The position numbers and the translations under genes are program-made. This document shows, in pieces, positions 9,200 through 21,326 of a stretch of 64,000 bases of DNA. The stretch spans positions 434,001 to 498,000 of the forward strand of contig NZ_LT629763.1 in NCBI RefSeq assembly GCF_900105255.1. Direction: 5' to 3'. Numbering within the stretch: position 1 is the stretch's first letter; every line of letters starts with the position of its first letter. The stretch comes from Halopseudomonas sabulinigri (GTDB lineage Bacteria; Pseudomonadota; Gammaproteobacteria; Pseudomonadales; Pseudomonadaceae). The notes beneath the pieces were generated by a model, which saw only the letters and a list, made by a program, of their open reading frames with translations, ran no database searches and was not told the origin of the DNA.

Positions 9200-11620
9200 A
9201 TGGAAGCTTCCGTTTTGAAGGATACCGCAGCCCAGAAAAACCCCCTTGCCTGGCGAGAGCAGCTCTCGTTGCGCCTGCGTGAAGGCGCGTTGTTGGCGAT
9301 GATCGCCCTGTGTCTGTACCTGTGCATGGCCCTGTTCACCTACAGCGCGGGCGACCCCGGCTGGACCCGCAGCGCCGGGCCGGTCAGCGTGCAGAATGCG
9401 GGAGGGCGCATGGGCGCGTGGATCGCGGACGTGCTGCTGCTGACACTCGGGTACCTGGCATTTCTGTTTCCGCTGATCGTCGGCGTCAAGGTGTGGCAGA
9501 TGTTTCAGCGTCGCCACCTGCCGTTCGTCTGGAATGGCTGGTTGTTCTCCTGGCGGTTGATTGGGTTTGTACTGACACTGCTCGCAGGCACCGCGCTGGC
9601 GGCGCTGCACGGCACGCCGCCGGCGTCTTTTCCGGAGGGTGCTGGGGCGGGCGGGGTGCTCGGTCAACTGCTGAGTGATCTGGCCAAGCCGGTACTCAAT
9701 ATGCAGGGCAGCACGCTGCTGTTTCTCACCCTGTTTCTTTTCGGTATTACGGTGTTTACCAATCTGTCGTGGTTCCGCGTCATGGACCTGACCGGCAGGA
9801 TCACCCTTGATCTGCTTGACCTGCTCAAGCGTGGCTGGTCAGGCTGGCGCTCGCGCCGCGCCGATGACCGGGTGCGTGATGAAGCGCCGGCGCCGCGTGC
9901 CAAGGCACCGGCCGCGCGTCAGGAACCCGCGTTCAGTGCCGACGAGCAGCGCCGTGGTGATGCCTCGCGCGCCCAGCGTCAGGAGGCGCAAGCCAAATAC
10001 ACCGCGGCGCGCGAAAGCCGCGTGCCGCCGGAAATCGTGCCGCTGGATACCAAGCCGCCAGAGCCCAGTGTGCGCCTGCAGAAAGAGAAACAGTCGAAAC
10101 TCTTTGCCGATACCGTCGAGCCCGGCTCGCTGCCGCCCATTTCGCTGCTGGACCCTGCCAGCAAGAAGACCAAGGGTTTTTCTGCAGAGTCACTGGAAGG
10201 CATGTCGCGCCTGCTGGAGATCAAACTAAAGGACTTTGGTGTTGAAGCCGAAGTCGAGAAAGTGCAACCCGGACCGGTGATCACGCGCTTCGAAATCCAG
10301 CCTGCCGCGGGCGTGAAAGTGAGCAAGATCACCAACCTGGCCAAGGATCTGGCACGCTCGCTGGCAGTGATCAGCGTACGGGTAGTTGAAGTGATTCCGG
10401 GCAAGACCACCGTGGGCATCGAGATTCCCAATGAGGATCGCGAGATAGTGCGGCTGTCAGAGGTGCTGGAAACCCGCGAGTTCGACGATGCCCAGTCGCC
10501 GGTTACCCTGGCTCTGGGGCACGACATTGGTGGCCATCCGGTGATGGCCGACCTGGCCAAAATGCCGCACTTGCTGGTTGCCGGCACCACCGGTTCGGGT
10601 AAGTCGGTCGGGGTGAACGCGATGCTGCTGAGTATCCTGTTCAAGTCCACGCCAGACGAAGTGCGCCTGATCATGGTCGATCCCAAGATGCTGGAACTGT
10701 CGATCTATGAAGGCATTCCGCACCTGTTGGCGCCCGTGGTTACCGACATGAAAGAGGCGGCCAATGCTTTGCGTTGGTGTGTTGCCGAAATGGAGCGGCG
10801 CTACAAAATGATGGCCGCGCTCGGCGTACGTAACCTGGCCGGTTACAACCGCAAGGTGAAGGACGCGGAAAAAGCCGGTGCACCGCTGCGTGATCCGCTG
10901 TATCGCCGCGAGAGCATGGACGATGAAGCGCCGGAACTTGAAGCGCTGCCGGTGATCGTAGTGGTAATCGACGAATTTGCCGACATGATGATGATCGTCG
11001 GCAAGAAAGTCGAAGAGCTGATTGCACGTATCGCACAGAAAGCGCGTGCTGCCGGCATCCATTTGATTCTGGCAACCCAGCGCCCGTCGGTGGATGTCAT
11101 CACCGGTCTGATCAAGGCCAATATTCCTACGCGTATGGCATTTCAGGTTTCCAGCAAGATCGATTCGCGGACCATCCTTGACCAGGGCGGCGCCGAGCAA
11201 CTGCTGGGCCACGGTGACATGCTGTATATGCCCCCAGGCACCAGTTTGCCGGTGCGGGTGCATGGCGCCTTCGTCTCCGATGACGAAGTGCACCGTCTGG
11301 TTGAGGAGTGGAAGAAGCGCGGTGCGCCCAACTACATCCAGGACATTCTCGATGGTGCGGACGACGGCGCTGGCGGTGGCAGTTTTGAAGGCGGCGGCAT
11401 GGGGGGTGACGACAGCGAAGAAGATGCGCTGTACGACGAAGCGGTTCGCTTTGTTACTGAAAGCCGTCGCGCCTCCATCTCTGCGGTGCAACGCAAGCTC
11501 AAGATCGGTTATAACCGCGCGGCCCGCATGATTGAATCCATGGAAATGGCCGGCGTGGTGACCTCAATGAACACCAACGGCTCGCGTGAGGTGATTGCAC
11601 CTCCGCCGGTTCGCGATTAA
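9200..11620 (+). CDS. ftsK: DNA translocase FtsK
   Basis: An 806-residue protein. The N-terminus holds several membrane segments (from [18 protein letters not shown] on), followed by a short Arg/Ala/Glu-rich linker and the motor domain. That domain has Walker [13 protein letters not shown] and Walker [13 protein letters not shown], and a C-terminal gamma winged helix (residues ~735-800) reads KOPS sites. FtsK pumps DNA at the division septum and activates XerCD at dif. The ATG at 9200 is chosen because it matches the usual short cytoplasmic N-terminus; in-frame codons farther upstream lie in the promoter region. It is the first gene of a run continuing with lolA and rarA. Confidence 0.96.
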   Translation: MEASVLKDTAAQKNPLAWREQLSLRLREGALLAMIALCLYLCMALFTYSAGDPGWTRSAGPVSVQNAGGRMGAWIADVLLLTLGYLAFLFPLIVGVKVWQMFQRRHLPFVWNGWLFSWRLIGFVLTLLAGTALAALHGTPPASFPEGAGAGGVLGQLLSDLAKPVLNMQGSTLLFLTLFLFGITVFTNLSWFRVMDLTGRITLDLLDLLKRGWSGWRSRRADDRVRDEAPAPRAKAPAARQEPAFSADEQRRGDASRAQRQEAQAKYTAARESRVPPEIVPLDTKPPEPSVRLQKEKQSKLFADTVEPGSLPPISLLDPASKKTKGFSAESLEGMSRLLEIKLKDFGVEAEVEKVQPGPVITRFEIQPAAGVKVSKITNLAKDLARSLAVISVRVVEVIPGKTTVGIEIPNEDREIVRLSEVLETREFDDAQSPVTLALGHDIGGHPVMADLAKMPHLLVAGTTGSGKSVGVNAMLLSILFKSTPDEVRLIMVDPKMLELSIYEGIPHLLAPVVTDMKEAANALRWCVAEMERRYKMMAALGVRNLAGYNRKVKDAEKAGAPLRDPLYRRESMDDEAPELEALPVIVVVIDEFADMMMIVGKKVEELIARIAQKARAAGIHLILATQRPSVDVITGLIKANIPTRMAFQVSSKIDSRTILDQGGAEQLLGHGDMLYMPPGTSLPVRVHGAFVSDDEVHRLVEEWKKRGAPNYIQDILDGADDGAGGGSFEGGGMGGDDSEEDALYDEAVRFVTESRRASISAVQRKLKIGYNRAARMIESMEMAGVVTSMNTNGSREVIAPPPVRD

Positions 11621-11638
11621 CTGGAGACAAAATCCATT

Positions 11639-12283
11639 ATGTTGAAATCCCTGCTGCGTGGCCCGGTTCTGTTGTTGTGTGCCTGGCTGCTGGCGTTACC
11701 TGCACTGGCGGACGATGCCGAACAGAAAAACGCTGCCAAGCGTCTGAATGAGCTGCTGTCTGCTGCCAATACCATGTCGGCGACCTTCTCGCAGATGACG
11801 CTCAGCTCCAACGGCTCCAGCCTGCAGGAAACCACCGGTCAGGTGACCCTGCAGCGCCCTGGTATGTTTCGCTGGCACACCGATGCACCGCTGGAGCAGG
11901 TACTGATCTCCAACGGCGAGAAGATCTGGCTGTACGATCCGGATCTGGAGCAGGTGACCATTCAGAAGCTGGATCAGCGCCTGACCCACACGCCGGCGCT
12001 GTTGCTGTCCGGTGACGTCAGCACCTTGGCGGAAAACTTCAGCATCAACTGGAAAGAGGGCAGCGCGGTCGACGATTTTGTACTGTCACCCAAGGCCAGC
12101 GACAGCATGTTCGAGACGTTGCGTTTGTCCTTTCGCAACGGCGTGATCAATGACATGCAACTCAACGACCCCATTGGTCAGCGCACCAACATCCTGTTTC
12201 AAGGGGTGAAACTGAACGAGCCGGTCGACGCCAGCCAGTTCAATTTCCAGGTGCCTGACGGGGTCGACGTTATCAGTGAGTAA
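11639..12283 (+). CDS. lolA: Outer-membrane lipoprotein carrier protein LolA
   Basis: A 214-residue periplasmic chaperone that receives lipoproteins from LolCDE and passes them to LolB. A signal peptide is visible ([15 protein letters not shown], cleaved before DDAEQ), followed by LolA fold sequence including [13 protein letters not shown] and [20 protein letters not shown]. It begins 18 bases after ftsK behind GGAGAC and overlaps rarA by 8 bases. The ftsK-lolA-rarA order is conserved in gammaproteobacteria. Confidence 0.95.
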   Translation: MLKSLLRGPVLLLCAWLLALPALADDAEQKNAAKRLNELLSAANTMSATFSQMTLSSNGSSLQETTGQVTLQRPGMFRWHTDAPLEQVLISNGEKIWLYDPDLEQVTIQKLDQRLTHTPALLLSGDVSTLAENFSINWKEGSAVDDFVLSPKASDSMFETLRLSFRNGVINDMQLNDPIGQRTNILFQGVKLNEPVDASQFNFQVPDGVDVISE

Positions 12284-13622
12284 CGGCGGCCTGTTTGCCG
12301 CGCCGGCGCCGCAGCAGCCGCTGGCGGCGCGCATGCGGCCGAAAAATCTCGATGAATACGCCGGGCAGGCGCATATTCTGGGTGCTGGGCGGCCACTGCG
12401 CGTGGCGCTGGAACAGGGTGCGTTGCATTCGATGATTTTCTGGGGGCCGCCGGGCGTGGGTAAAACCACCCTGGCGCGGCTGATTGCCACCCTGGCCGAT
12501 GCGCATTTCGAAACTATCTCGGCGGTGCTGGCCGGGGTGAAGGACATCCGCAATGCAGTCGACCTGGCGCGTCAGCAGTTCAGCCTCAACGGCCGGCAGA
12601 CCATTCTGTTTGTCGACGAGGTACACCGCTTCAACAAGGCGCAGCAGGATGCCTTTCTACCCTACGTGGAAGACGGCACGCTGCTGTTCATCGGTGCGAC
12701 TACCGAAAACCCCTCGTTTGAACTCAATAACGCCTTGCTCTCCCGTGCCCGCGTTTATGTGCTCAAGTCACTGGATGACGAGGCGCTTGACGGCCTGCTG
12801 GACCGCGCGCTAAGCGATTCCGAGCGGGGGCTCGGTCAACATCAGTTGAGCCTGGAGCCACAGGCGCGACGCATTCTGCTCGACGCTGCCGATGGCGATG
12901 CGCGGCGCTTGCTCAATCTGCTGGAAATCGCCGCTGATCTGGCGGAAGAGGGCGGCACCATCGAGGCCGAGCTGGTCAGCGATTTGCTGAACGACAGTCG
13001 CCGCCGTTTCGACAAGGGCGGCGAGGCCTTTTACGATCAGATCTCGGCGCTGCACAAATCGGTACGCGGTTCCAACCCGGATGCCTCGCTGTACTGGTTC
13101 GCCCGCATGATCGATGGCGGCTGTGATCCGCTATATATTGCCCGGCGCGTGGTGCGCATGGCCAGTGAAGACATCGGCAATGCCGATCCGCGCGCGCTGA
13201 CCCTGGCGTTGAATGCCTGGGATGTGCAGGAGCGCCTGGGCAGCCCCGAAGGTGAGCTGGCGGTGGCGCAGGCCATCAGCTATCTAGCCTGTGCGCCGAA
13301 AAGCAACGCTGTGTACAATGCCTTCAATGCGGCCATGCGTGATGTGGCCAGCCAGCCGTCGCACGAGGTGCCACTGCACTTGCGCAACGCACCGACCAAG
13401 CTGATGAAGGAGTTGGGCTACAGCGAAGGCTATCGCTACGCGCATACCGAGCCCGAGGCCTACGCCGCTGGCGAAGACTATTTCCCCGAGGCGCTGGAGC
13501 CACGCGAATACTATCAGCCGGTGCCCCGCGGGCTGGAGCTGAAAATTGGCCAGAAGATGCAGCACCTGCGGCAACTCGACAATGCCAGCGTGAAGAAGCG
13601 AAGGAAACCAGCGGATGATTAA
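12276..13622 (+). CDS. rarA: Replication-associated recombination protein A (RarA/MgsA)
   Basis: A 448-residue clamp-loader-like AAA+ ATPase that acts at stalled replication forks. Walker A ([13 protein letters not shown]), Walker B ([15 protein letters not shown]) and sensor 1 ([14 protein letters not shown]) are intact, followed by the C-terminal tetramerisation domain. The start is a GTG inside the last codons of lolA, an 8-base overlap suggesting translational coupling; no ATG occurs before the conserved [16 protein letters not shown] segment apart from one within it. CrcB follows, again with an overlap. Confidence 0.95.
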   Translation: MSNGGLFAAPAPQQPLAARMRPKNLDEYAGQAHILGAGRPLRVALEQGALHSMIFWGPPGVGKTTLARLIATLADAHFETISAVLAGVKDIRNAVDLARQQFSLNGRQTILFVDEVHRFNKAQQDAFLPYVEDGTLLFIGATTENPSFELNNALLSRARVYVLKSLDDEALDGLLDRALSDSERGLGQHQLSLEPQARRILLDAADGDARRLLNLLEIAADLAEEGGTIEAELVSDLLNDSRRRFDKGGEAFYDQISALHKSVRGSNPDASLYWFARMIDGGCDPLYIARRVVRMASEDIGNADPRALTLALNAWDVQERLGSPEGELAVAQAISYLACAPKSNAVYNAFNAAMRDVASQPSHEVPLHLRNAPTKLMKELGYSEGYRYAHTEPEAYAAGEDYFPEALEPREYYQPVPRGLELKIGQKMQHLRQLDNASVKKRRKPADD

Positions 13623-13986
13623 CACGGTAGTGGCGGTAGCCGTTGGCGGCGCCCTGGGGGCGCTGGCGCGCCATGGCGTGGCGCAGTGGTCCTTGCAGCA
13701 CTGGCCAAAGGCGTTCCCACTGCCGACGCTGATTGTTAATCTGCTGGGTTGCTTGTTGATCGGTATACTTTACGGGCTCTGGTTGCAGCGACCGGAGTTG
13801 TCGCCGTTGCTGCGACAAACCCTGATGGTCGGTTTTCTGGGCGCCTTTACCACCTTCTCGACCTTTTCGCTGGATTCCCTGCGGTTGCTGGAGAACGGAG
13901 AGGGCGTGTTGGCCATAACCTATATTCTGCTCAGTGTGTGCATCGGTTTGCTTGCCACCTGGGCCGGTCTGTCATTGACGCGTTGA
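13615..13986 (+). CDS. crcB: Fluoride ion exporter CrcB/Fluc
   Basis: A 123-residue protein with four membrane segments. Fluc signatures are present: [12 protein letters not shown] at the N-terminus, [12 protein letters not shown] (conserved Asn), and [15 protein letters not shown] (phenylalanine box and sodium site). It works as a dual-topology dimer that lets fluoride leave the cell. It overlaps rarA by 8 bases, with AAGGAAA upstream of its ATG. I saw no fluoride riboswitch, which fits its place inside an operon. Confidence 0.93.
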   Translation: MINTVVAVAVGGALGALARHGVAQWSLQHWPKAFPLPTLIVNLLGCLLIGILYGLWLQRPELSPLLRQTLMVGFLGAFTTFSTFSLDSLRLLENGEGVLAITYILLSVCIGLLATWAGLSLTR

Positions 13987-14025
13987 GCGTTGCGCAGACT
14001 GCCACCTGACTACTGTTGAAGATGA

Positions 14026-15315
<1,290 letters not shown>

Positions 15316-15329
15316 CGCCGATTACCAGT

Positions 15330-15351
15330 GGGCGCCTCCTATGGGCGCCCT
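15330..15351 (+). terminator. Weak hairpin terminator after serS
   Basis: GGGCGCC pairs with GGCGCCC around a short loop, followed by only three T residues. It sits 15 bases after the serS stop and may only partly end transcription before cysG. Confidence 0.5.
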
Positions 15352-15400
15352 TTAGAACGTCAGCAGGACGCCGCGGGCGGTCTGCCTGCGAGGTTTTTGC

Positions 15401-16813
15401 ATGGAATACCTGCCTCTTTTTCATAATCTGCAAGCGCGCTGCGTACTCCTGGTCGGCGGTGGCGAGATTGCCCTGCGCAAGGCGCGCCTGCTGAGCGAGG
15501 CGGGTGCCGCACTGCGCGTTGTGGCACCGGAAATTGAAACGCAGTTGGCGCAGTTGGTCGAGCAGGGTAACGGCAGCTGCCAGTCGCGTGGTTATCAGGC
15601 GTCCGATCTCGAGGGCGCGGTACTGGTGATCGCGGCGACCGGCGATGAGGCTCTCAACGCGCAGGTCTCGGCCGATGCGCAGGCACGCAATATTCCGGTC
15701 AATGCGGTCGACGCGCCACATCTGTGTACGGTTATTTTCCCGGCCATTGTTGACCGCTCACCGCTGGTCATCGCGGTCTCCAGTGGCAGCCACGCACCGG
15801 TATTGGCGCGGCTCACGCGGGCACGTATTGAAACGCTGTTTCCTGCGGCTTACGGCCGCCTGGCACAGTTGGCCAAGCGATTCCGCCAGCAGGTGAAAGA
15901 CACCTTTCCTTCGATCAATCAACGCCGAGTGTTCTGGGAGAACATCTTCCAGGGCGATGTTGCCGAGCGCGTCTTCTCCGGACGTGACGAGGAGGCCGCC
16001 AAGCTGCTGGAGCAGCAGCTGAGCCAGCAAGCGGGTGAACGCTATCAGGGCGAGGTGTATCTGGTAGGGGCCGGGCCGGGTGACCCTGACCTGCTGACCT
16101 TCCGTGCACTGCGGCTGATGCAGCAAGCTGACGTGGTGCTGCACGACCGACTGGTCGCGCCGGCGATTATCGATCTGTGCCGCCGCGATGCAGATCGCAT
16201 CTATGTGGGCAAGGCGCGCGCCAATCATGCCGTGCCGCAGGAAGAGATCAACCAGTTGCTGGTGCGCCTGGCCAAGGAAGGTAAACGCGTGTTGCGTTTA
16301 AAGGGCGGCGATCCCTTCATTTTTGGCCGTGGCGGCGAAGAAATCGAAGAGCTGGCTGCCCATGGCGTGCCGTTCCAGGTGGTGCCGGGAATAACTGCCG
16401 CCAACGGTTGCTCGGCCTACGCGGGTATCCCGTTGACGCACCGTGATCACGCGCAGTCGGTGCGTTTTGTGACCGGCCACCTCAAGGATGGCTCAAGCAA
16501 TCTGGCCTGGGCAGACCTGGTCGCTCCAGGGCAGACGCTAGTGTTCTACATGGGCCTGGTGGGGCTGCCGGAGATCTGCGCCGGGCTGATCCAGCATGGC
16601 CGTGCAGCGAACACGCCGGTAGCGCTGGTGCAGCAGGGCACCACGAGCAACCAGAAGGTGCTGATCGGCACCCTGGGAAGCATGCCGGCGCTGGTCGCCG
16701 AGACTGAAGTGACGCCGCCAACATTGGTGATCGTGGGTGAGGTGGTCAGCCTGCACGACAAACTCAAGTGGTTCTCACCCTCAACCGATGTTGTCTCACA
16801 GGGTGTACTCTGA
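15401..16813 (+). CDS. cysG: Siroheme synthase CysG (trifunctional)
   Basis: A 470-residue fusion. Residues ~1-215 are the precorrin-2 dehydrogenase/sirohydrochlorin ferrochelatase module, with NAD site [16 protein letters not shown] and the regulatory-serine region [15 protein letters not shown]. The C-terminal half is the uroporphyrinogen-III methyltransferase ([51 protein letters not shown]). It makes siroheme for sulfite and nitrite reductases. The gene closes the conserved block; lineage-variable genes start after it. Confidence 0.96.
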   Translation: MEYLPLFHNLQARCVLLVGGGEIALRKARLLSEAGAALRVVAPEIETQLAQLVEQGNGSCQSRGYQASDLEGAVLVIAATGDEALNAQVSADAQARNIPVNAVDAPHLCTVIFPAIVDRSPLVIAVSSGSHAPVLARLTRARIETLFPAAYGRLAQLAKRFRQQVKDTFPSINQRRVFWENIFQGDVAERVFSGRDEEAAKLLEQQLSQQAGERYQGEVYLVGAGPGDPDLLTFRALRLMQQADVVLHDRLVAPAIIDLCRRDADRIYVGKARANHAVPQEEINQLLVRLAKEGKRVLRLKGGDPFIFGRGGEEIEELAAHGVPFQVVPGITAANGCSAYAGIPLTHRDHAQSVRFVTGHLKDGSSNLAWADLVAPGQTLVFYMGLVGLPEICAGLIQHGRAANTPVALVQQGTTSNQKVLIGTLGSMPALVAETEVTPPTLVIVGEVVSLHDKLKWFSPSTDVVSQGVL

Positions 16814-16928
16814 CCCAACGATAGGACTATACGGCCAAACTTCGTACCCTGAGGCTGTCAGGCTGGCGCTGTGGCCGCAAATAGGGCACCGTTTGCGCTT
16901 ACGTAGACGCTAACGAGACAGAATAACA

Positions 16929-17414
16929 ATGGCTTCACTTGCGCCCCAGGCTACCGACAACGAACTGCCAGTTGAGCTGACCCAGGCGGTAGAAGGCTTC
17001 TTCAACCGCATCCCGTTCAATCGGCTGCTGGGCATCGAAATCGATACCCTGCGCAGTGATTGCGTGGCCATGAGCCTGCCGATGCGCCCTGAGCTGATCG
17101 GCAATTTTACCCAAGGCATCCTGCATGGCGGCGCGATTTCATCGCTGCTGGACGTCTGCGGCGGGGCCATGGCCTTGATCGGCGCCTTCGAGCGGCACGC
17201 GCACCTGAGCGTACAGGAGCGCATGATCCGCCTGGCCAAGCTGGGTACCATCGACTTGCGCGTGGATTACCTGCGCCCCGGGCGCGGCGAGCATTTTGTC
17301 TGCACCTCGGTACTGCTGCGCTCCGGTAACAAGGTGGGAGTGGTGCGCTCCGAGCTGCATTCCAACGACGGCACACTGATCGCCGTGGGCACCGGTACCT
17401 ATCTCTGCGGCTGA
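16929..17414 (+). CDS. Hotdog-fold thioesterase, PaaI/YigI-like
   Basis: A 161-residue single-hotdog protein with the PaaI-type active-site stretch NFTQGILHGGAISSLLDVCGG (His-Gly-Gly and a downstream Asp) and a strand LGTIDLRVDYLRPGRGEHF. Such enzymes hydrolyse aryl- or acyl-CoA thioesters; the substrate is not evident. It stands alone downstream of cysG and converges on a VOC-family gene with 18 bases between stops. Confidence 0.85.
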   Translation: MASLAPQATDNELPVELTQAVEGFFNRIPFNRLLGIEIDTLRSDCVAMSLPMRPELIGNFTQGILHGGAISSLLDVCGGAMALIGAFERHAHLSVQERMIRLAKLGTIDLRVDYLRPGRGEHFVCTSVLLRSGNKVGVVRSELHSNDGTLIAVGTGTYLCG

Positions 17415-17432
17415 GGCCCCTTAAGCAACAGA

Positions 17433-18113
17433 CTAAACCGCTTTACCGGTGACCGAGGCGCGCTCCGACAGCTCAATCCAGGTGCCATCAGGATCGCGAA
17501 TAAAGGCGATGCGCGCGGTGCTGCCCAGGGTCACCGGCTCGCGGCCAGACGTTGCCCCCGCCGCCAGGGCGCTGGCGTAGGTAGCGTCGCAATCAAATAC
17601 CTGCAATGTGATGTAACGCAGCCCGATGGCCGCCAGCGGCGCTGCAAGATCGGTCACGGTGGCGCCAGCAACCAGCAGCAGGCGGGTGTCGCCGCAGTTC
17701 AGCAGGCCTGGCTCCACCGGGTGCAGCCCCAGCACCCCGGCATAGAACTGCGTACTGCGGGCGACGTCCTGCACTTTCAGCTGCACCGCCAGACCCTGAA
17801 TGCCTCGGTAACCCGGCGGCACCAGGCGAACCGGGTTGCCATCAGGGTCATTCAGCAATTGCGGCACTTTAACCTTGCTACTGGCTAGCAGCAGCTCCTC
17901 GATCGGGCTCGCTGAGGCCGGGGGTAGCGGATCACGCGCGTCATTCAGCTTGAGCACGGCGCCGTCGGCGTTATGCCGATGCTGCAGCACGCCACCGCCA
18001 AGCTTGAGGCTGTGACCGAATGCCAGCCCCACCTGCTGCTGCCAAAACGCACGCTGCGCCTCTGATTGGTTGCTGAATATACCGACGTCGTAGAAGGGTT
18101 TGGCCAGTTGCAT
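17433..18113 (-). CDS. Two-domain VOC (glyoxalase/bleomycin-resistance) family protein
   Basis: A 226-residue protein of two vicinal-oxygen-chelate repeats. The second is clear (GLAVQLKVQDVARSTQFYAGVLGL ... FIRDPDGTWIELSERA), with a terminal metal-ligand Glu. The first is more diverged (FYDVGIFSNQSEAQRAFWQQQVGLAFGH). The family includes lyases, dioxygenases and resistance proteins, so the reaction cannot be predicted. GGAGCC precedes the ATG. It is on the same strand as the TetR gene 81 bases upstream and may be co-transcribed with it. Confidence 0.8.
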   Translation of the reverse strand: MQLAKPFYDVGIFSNQSEAQRAFWQQQVGLAFGHSLKLGGGVLQHRHNADGAVLKLNDARDPLPPASASPIEELLLASSKVKVPQLLNDPDGNPVRLVPPGYRGIQGLAVQLKVQDVARSTQFYAGVLGLHPVEPGLLNCGDTRLLLVAGATVTDLAAPLAAIGLRYITLQVFDCDATYASALAAGATSGREPVTLGSTARIAFIRDPDGTWIELSERASVTGKAV

Positions 18114-18194
18114 GCTTGGCTCCGAAAGCGGAAAACCCCACCATAACCGGCAAGGCGATCGGCTTGTAGCGTTAGCCGATCGCGGAATGGGGCG

Positions 18195-18794
18195 CTATTG
18201 CGGTTGCTGATCTGGCGTTGCACGCACCGCAAGCCAGGCGGTTTCGGCAAGCATATCGCGGTACTCCACCAGGTTCTTGCTGAGGCGCCCAGCCAGCCAG
18301 TTACGCGCCATATCATGCGCGGGGCCGATGATAATGGAGGCGAAACACTCTGGTGGCACGTCGCGAAAGCAGCCTTGCTCGCGGTAGGTCTGCAAGCGCG
18401 TTTGCAGCCGCACGTAATGCTCGCGGTTACTGGTTTTCAGTTGTTCACCCATTTCACCCGCCTCGATACGGCCACGGCTATGCAGGATAAAGCGCGCCCA
18501 GTCCGGGTTTTCGACCACCCAATCAATATAACTGGTGACCAAAGCGCTGATGCACTCTGTGGCTTGTGCAGCAGCCGCAAGATTGGCATCCAGGCGCTCG
18601 GCATAGCGGCGTAGCCCCTCGAAGTAGAGCGACGCCAGAATCCGCTCCTTGTTACCAAAGTGGTGGTACAAGCTGCCGATACTGGCACCTGATCGTTCGC
18701 GAATCATCTCAATGGTGGTCGCGTCGGCTCCAACCTCGGTGATGCAGGCGAGGGCGGCGTCAAGGATGCTGTCTTTACGATTGGGTTTGGGCAT
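18195..18794 (-). CDS. TetR-family transcriptional regulator
   Basis: A 199-residue TetR repressor. The N-terminal HTH is intact (RKDSILDAALACITEVGADATTIEMIRERSGASIGSLYHHFGNKERIL) and the helical ligand-binding domain follows. Its start is only about 100 bases from the divergent hotdog gene at 18896. A strong double palindrome lies between them, so it probably represses itself and that gene. Confidence 0.92.
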   Translation of the reverse strand: MPKPNRKDSILDAALACITEVGADATTIEMIRERSGASIGSLYHHFGNKERILASLYFEGLRRYAERLDANLAAAAQATECISALVTSYIDWVVENPDWARFILHSRGRIEAGEMGEQLKTSNREHYVRLQTRLQTYREQGCFRDVPPECFASIIIGPAHDMARNWLAGRLSKNLVEYRDMLAETAWLAVRATPDQQPQ

Positions 18795-18805
18795 GCGGAC
18801 TCAAA

Positions 18806-18833
18806 CTAGAATAATGTTCTAGAAAATGATTCT
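18806..18833. promoter_or_regulatory. Double palindromic operator of the TetR gene
   Basis: CTAGAA-TAATG-TTCTAG (18806-18822) is a perfect palindrome with a 5-base centre. AGAA-AATGA-TTCT (18821-18833) repeats the pattern immediately beside it, and a further TTCTG follows. The site lies between two divergent genes, one of them tetR-like, as expected for a cooperative TetR operator. Confidence 0.75.
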
Positions 18834-18895
18834 GTTCTGGATATACTAACGGGGTGATCACATTTAACTCAAATCAGTTTAACGAGGATTCACCC

Positions 18896-19333
18896 ATGAG
18901 TCAGATGTTGCAGATGTATACCCAGGTCGGTCCCGATCAGTTCAGTACCCTGATTGGCCAAACTGCGCCGTATTTCGCGACTATCGCCCCGCGCTTTATC
19001 GAGTTGCGCCCGGGCTATGCCGAAGTTGCCTTTGCCAAACGTAGTGAGGTGCTGAACCACCTGGGCACAGTGCATGCGATCGCGCTGTGCAACGCAGCCG
19101 AACTGGCTGCCGGCACCATGACCGATGCCTCCATTGCCGCGGGTTGCCGCTGGATTCCCAAGGGCATGACGGTCGAGTATCTGGCCAAGGCCGAAGGTGA
19201 TGTGGTGGCGATTGCCGACGGTAGGGAGATTGATTGGCAGACGACCGGCGACATCGTCGTGCCGGTCACGGCCTATGTTGGCGAGCAGGCGGTATTTCGG
19301 GCGGCGATAACCATGTACGTTAGCCGCGCCTGA
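18896..19333 (+). CDS. DUF4442-like hotdog thioesterase
   Basis: A 145-residue single-domain protein. The segment RPGYAEVAFAKRSEVLNHLGTVHAIALCNAAELAAGTM matches DUF4442/hotdog proteins, in which the active-site helix carries Asn-His-x-Gly-x-x-His and Ala-Glu. It may cleave acyl-CoA; no substrate is known. The start is ATG 18896, with GAGGA eight bases upstream; an earlier GTG has no ribosome-binding site. The TetR operator covers its promoter, so induction by a ligand of that repressor is likely. Confidence 0.8.
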   Translation: MSQMLQMYTQVGPDQFSTLIGQTAPYFATIAPRFIELRPGYAEVAFAKRSEVLNHLGTVHAIALCNAAELAAGTMTDASIAAGCRWIPKGMTVEYLAKAEGDVVAIADGREIDWQTTGDIVVPVTAYVGEQAVFRAAITMYVSRA

Positions 19334-19341
19334 GCGCGCGG

Positions 19342-19370
19342 CGTCGCCAGCGCGCTTAGCCCTGGCGACG
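19342..19370. terminator. Hairpin between convergent genes
   Basis: CGTCGCCAG pairs perfectly with CTGGCGACG. It spans the space between the hotdog gene and the sulfatase and overlaps the sulfatase stop codon. There is no clear T-run, so activity as a terminator is uncertain. Confidence 0.45.
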
Positions 19371-21164
19371 TCTTGCTACCAACCGCACCAGCAGACCAAG
19401 AATCACCAGAATGATCAGTGCAATGGCGACCAGGGCGCTGCGATGCTCGGCGATAAAGTTTTCGCGACCATTGATCTTTACCTGCTCCCAGGCGCGATAG
19501 TCATCCGGTACTTCAATCACGTTATAGCGCTTAACGTAGTCTTCGTAAGCCGCGTATAACTGCGCGGTTTTCTCTGGCATAGCGGCCGCCAGATTATGCC
19601 GCTCCAGCGGGTCTTTGCGGGTGTTGAACAGCTGCATACCCTGACGTGCAGGCACCGCTCGGGTCTTCGAGGTGACCAGTTTGTAGTCGCCCTGCCACAC
19701 GGCGATGCCACCGGCCAGTTCATACACGGTAATGTGCTGCGCATCGTGAATACGCTCCGTCTTGCCCTGCAACAGCGCCAGCATGCTGGTACCCATGATC
19801 TCATGTACCTTGCGGCCGCGGTACTCGCCGGCAGGAGCCGGTACCCCGGCCGCCGCCAGCAGCGTGGGGGTGATATCGGTAACGTAGCCAAAGCTGTTGC
19901 TGCGCGAGCCCGCTTTTATCAGCCCTGGTTGGCTGACGATGAAAGGCACGCGCATGCCGCCGCTGAAGGGCGAGCCCTTGTACGAGTAAAACGGCGTATT
20001 GGAGGCGTAGGCCCAGCCCGGGCCGTACTCGCTGTAGCTGCCCTTGGCGCCCAGGGCTTCCTGCTCGGTTTTGTAGCGCAACCGATAGAACAGTGGGGCG
20101 ACTTCGCGCAGCACGGTCGACTCGCCGCCGTTGTCGCTCATGAAAATGATCAGCGTGTTGTCATACTGGCCGCTGTCCTTCAGATACTGGATGACCTTGC
20201 CAATGCTCTGGTCCATCGCCTCGGCCATGCCGGCGAAGACCGCCATCTGGCGTGAGCGGTACGCCTTTTCCTCGTCGCTGAGGCCGTCCCAGGCAATGTA
20301 GGGTGTGGAGTAGAAGGTCCCCCAGTCATCGCTGACGGCTTGCTCGCCCGTGTCGGGCAACAATCCGGCTTGCAGTTGGCGCGCATAGCGCTGCTGGCGG
20401 ATGGTATCCCAGCCAGCGTCGTAGGTTTTCCGGTAGCGGTCGATATATTCTTCCGGCACCTGGTGCGGTGCATGCACCGCCTGAAAAGCCAGGTAGCCGA
20501 AGAACGGGCGGCCTTCGTCCTGGCCCTCGCGAATATAACTGATCAGCTTGTCGGCGTAGGTAAAGGAGGAGTAGAAGTCCTCCGGCAGGCTCACCTGCTT
20601 GCCATCCTCGATCCAGGTCGCGCTGCCGCCGGGCAGGTAGTGTTTCTCTTCCCAGTTGTCGGCACCACTTTCCATCAACGCGAACGAGTGCTTGAAGCCA
20701 CGCGCAATGGGCTGGCTTTCGGCGCGCATGCCCAAGTGCCACTTGCCGGCCATGTAGGTGTTGTAACCGGCATCCTGCAGCAGGGTGGGCAGGGTCACCA
20801 CGCTGTCGTTCAGATAGCTTTCATAGCCGGGCTGGCCTTTCTGGTTGTCGGCCATGATCTCTTTCATGTTGCCCATGCCGACCAGATGATTGGTTACGCC
20901 GGTCATCAGCATGCTGCGGGTGGGCGAGCAGGTGGCAGCCACATGAAAGTTGGTGAACTGCATGCCACTGGCGGCCAGCTCATCAATGTTGGGTGTGTTG
21001 ATCTCCCCGCCGTAGGCGCCGGGGTCGCTGAAGCCCATGTCATCCGCCACGATCAGCAGGATATTGGGTTGTGGCGCCGCCAGGGCGGGCAATGTCAGCA
21101 AGGCCAGACCGGCGATCAGCGTGAGGCGTGGCAGTCGTGCCATGGCAGGAAAAAGGGCGGGCAT
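19356..21164 (-). CDS. Secreted, membrane-anchored arylsulfatase
   Basis: A 602-residue S1-family sulfatase. It has a signal peptide (LTLIAGLALLTLPALA), the metal-binding start NILLIVADDMGFSD, and the formylglycine signature C-S-P-T-R-S. This is a Cys-type site, so activity needs a formylglycine-generating enzyme, which is not in the window. The C-terminus has a membrane segment (ALVAIALIILVILGLLVRLV) followed by ARRRQG, so the enzyme is probably tethered to the inner membrane facing the periplasm. It would release sulfate from aryl or other sulfate esters. AAGGAT precedes the ATG. Confidence 0.92.
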   Translation of the reverse strand: MPALFPAMARLPRLTLIAGLALLTLPALAAPQPNILLIVADDMGFSDPGAYGGEINTPNIDELAASGMQFTNFHVAATCSPTRSMLMTGVTNHLVGMGNMKEIMADNQKGQPGYESYLNDSVVTLPTLLQDAGYNTYMAGKWHLGMRAESQPIARGFKHSFALMESGADNWEEKHYLPGGSATWIEDGKQVSLPEDFYSSFTYADKLISYIREGQDEGRPFFGYLAFQAVHAPHQVPEEYIDRYRKTYDAGWDTIRQQRYARQLQAGLLPDTGEQAVSDDWGTFYSTPYIAWDGLSDEEKAYRSRQMAVFAGMAEAMDQSIGKVIQYLKDSGQYDNTLIIFMSDNGGESTVLREVAPLFYRLRYKTEQEALGAKGSYSEYGPGWAYASNTPFYSYKGSPFSGGMRVPFIVSQPGLIKAGSRSNSFGYVTDITPTLLAAAGVPAPAGEYRGRKVHEIMGTSMLALLQGKTERIHDAQHITVYELAGGIAVWQGDYKLVTSKTRAVPARQGMQLFNTRKDPLERHNLAAAMPEKTAQLYAAYEDYVKRYNVIEVPDDYRAWEQVKINGRENFIAEHRSALVAIALIILVILGLLVRLVARRRQG

Positions 21165-21326
21165 GGGGTGATCCTTGCTTTTATGGGCCTGGGCCTGTTG
21201 TCTTGCAAGGAGTATAGGAGCCCCACTGGCGGGGTTGAGCGGCCAACCCCGCCAAGCCTTTGTCTTTGCAGGCCAAAAGCTTCAGTTTGTGACGGGGTTC
21301 TGGCACTGGGCACTATCGGCGCGTAG

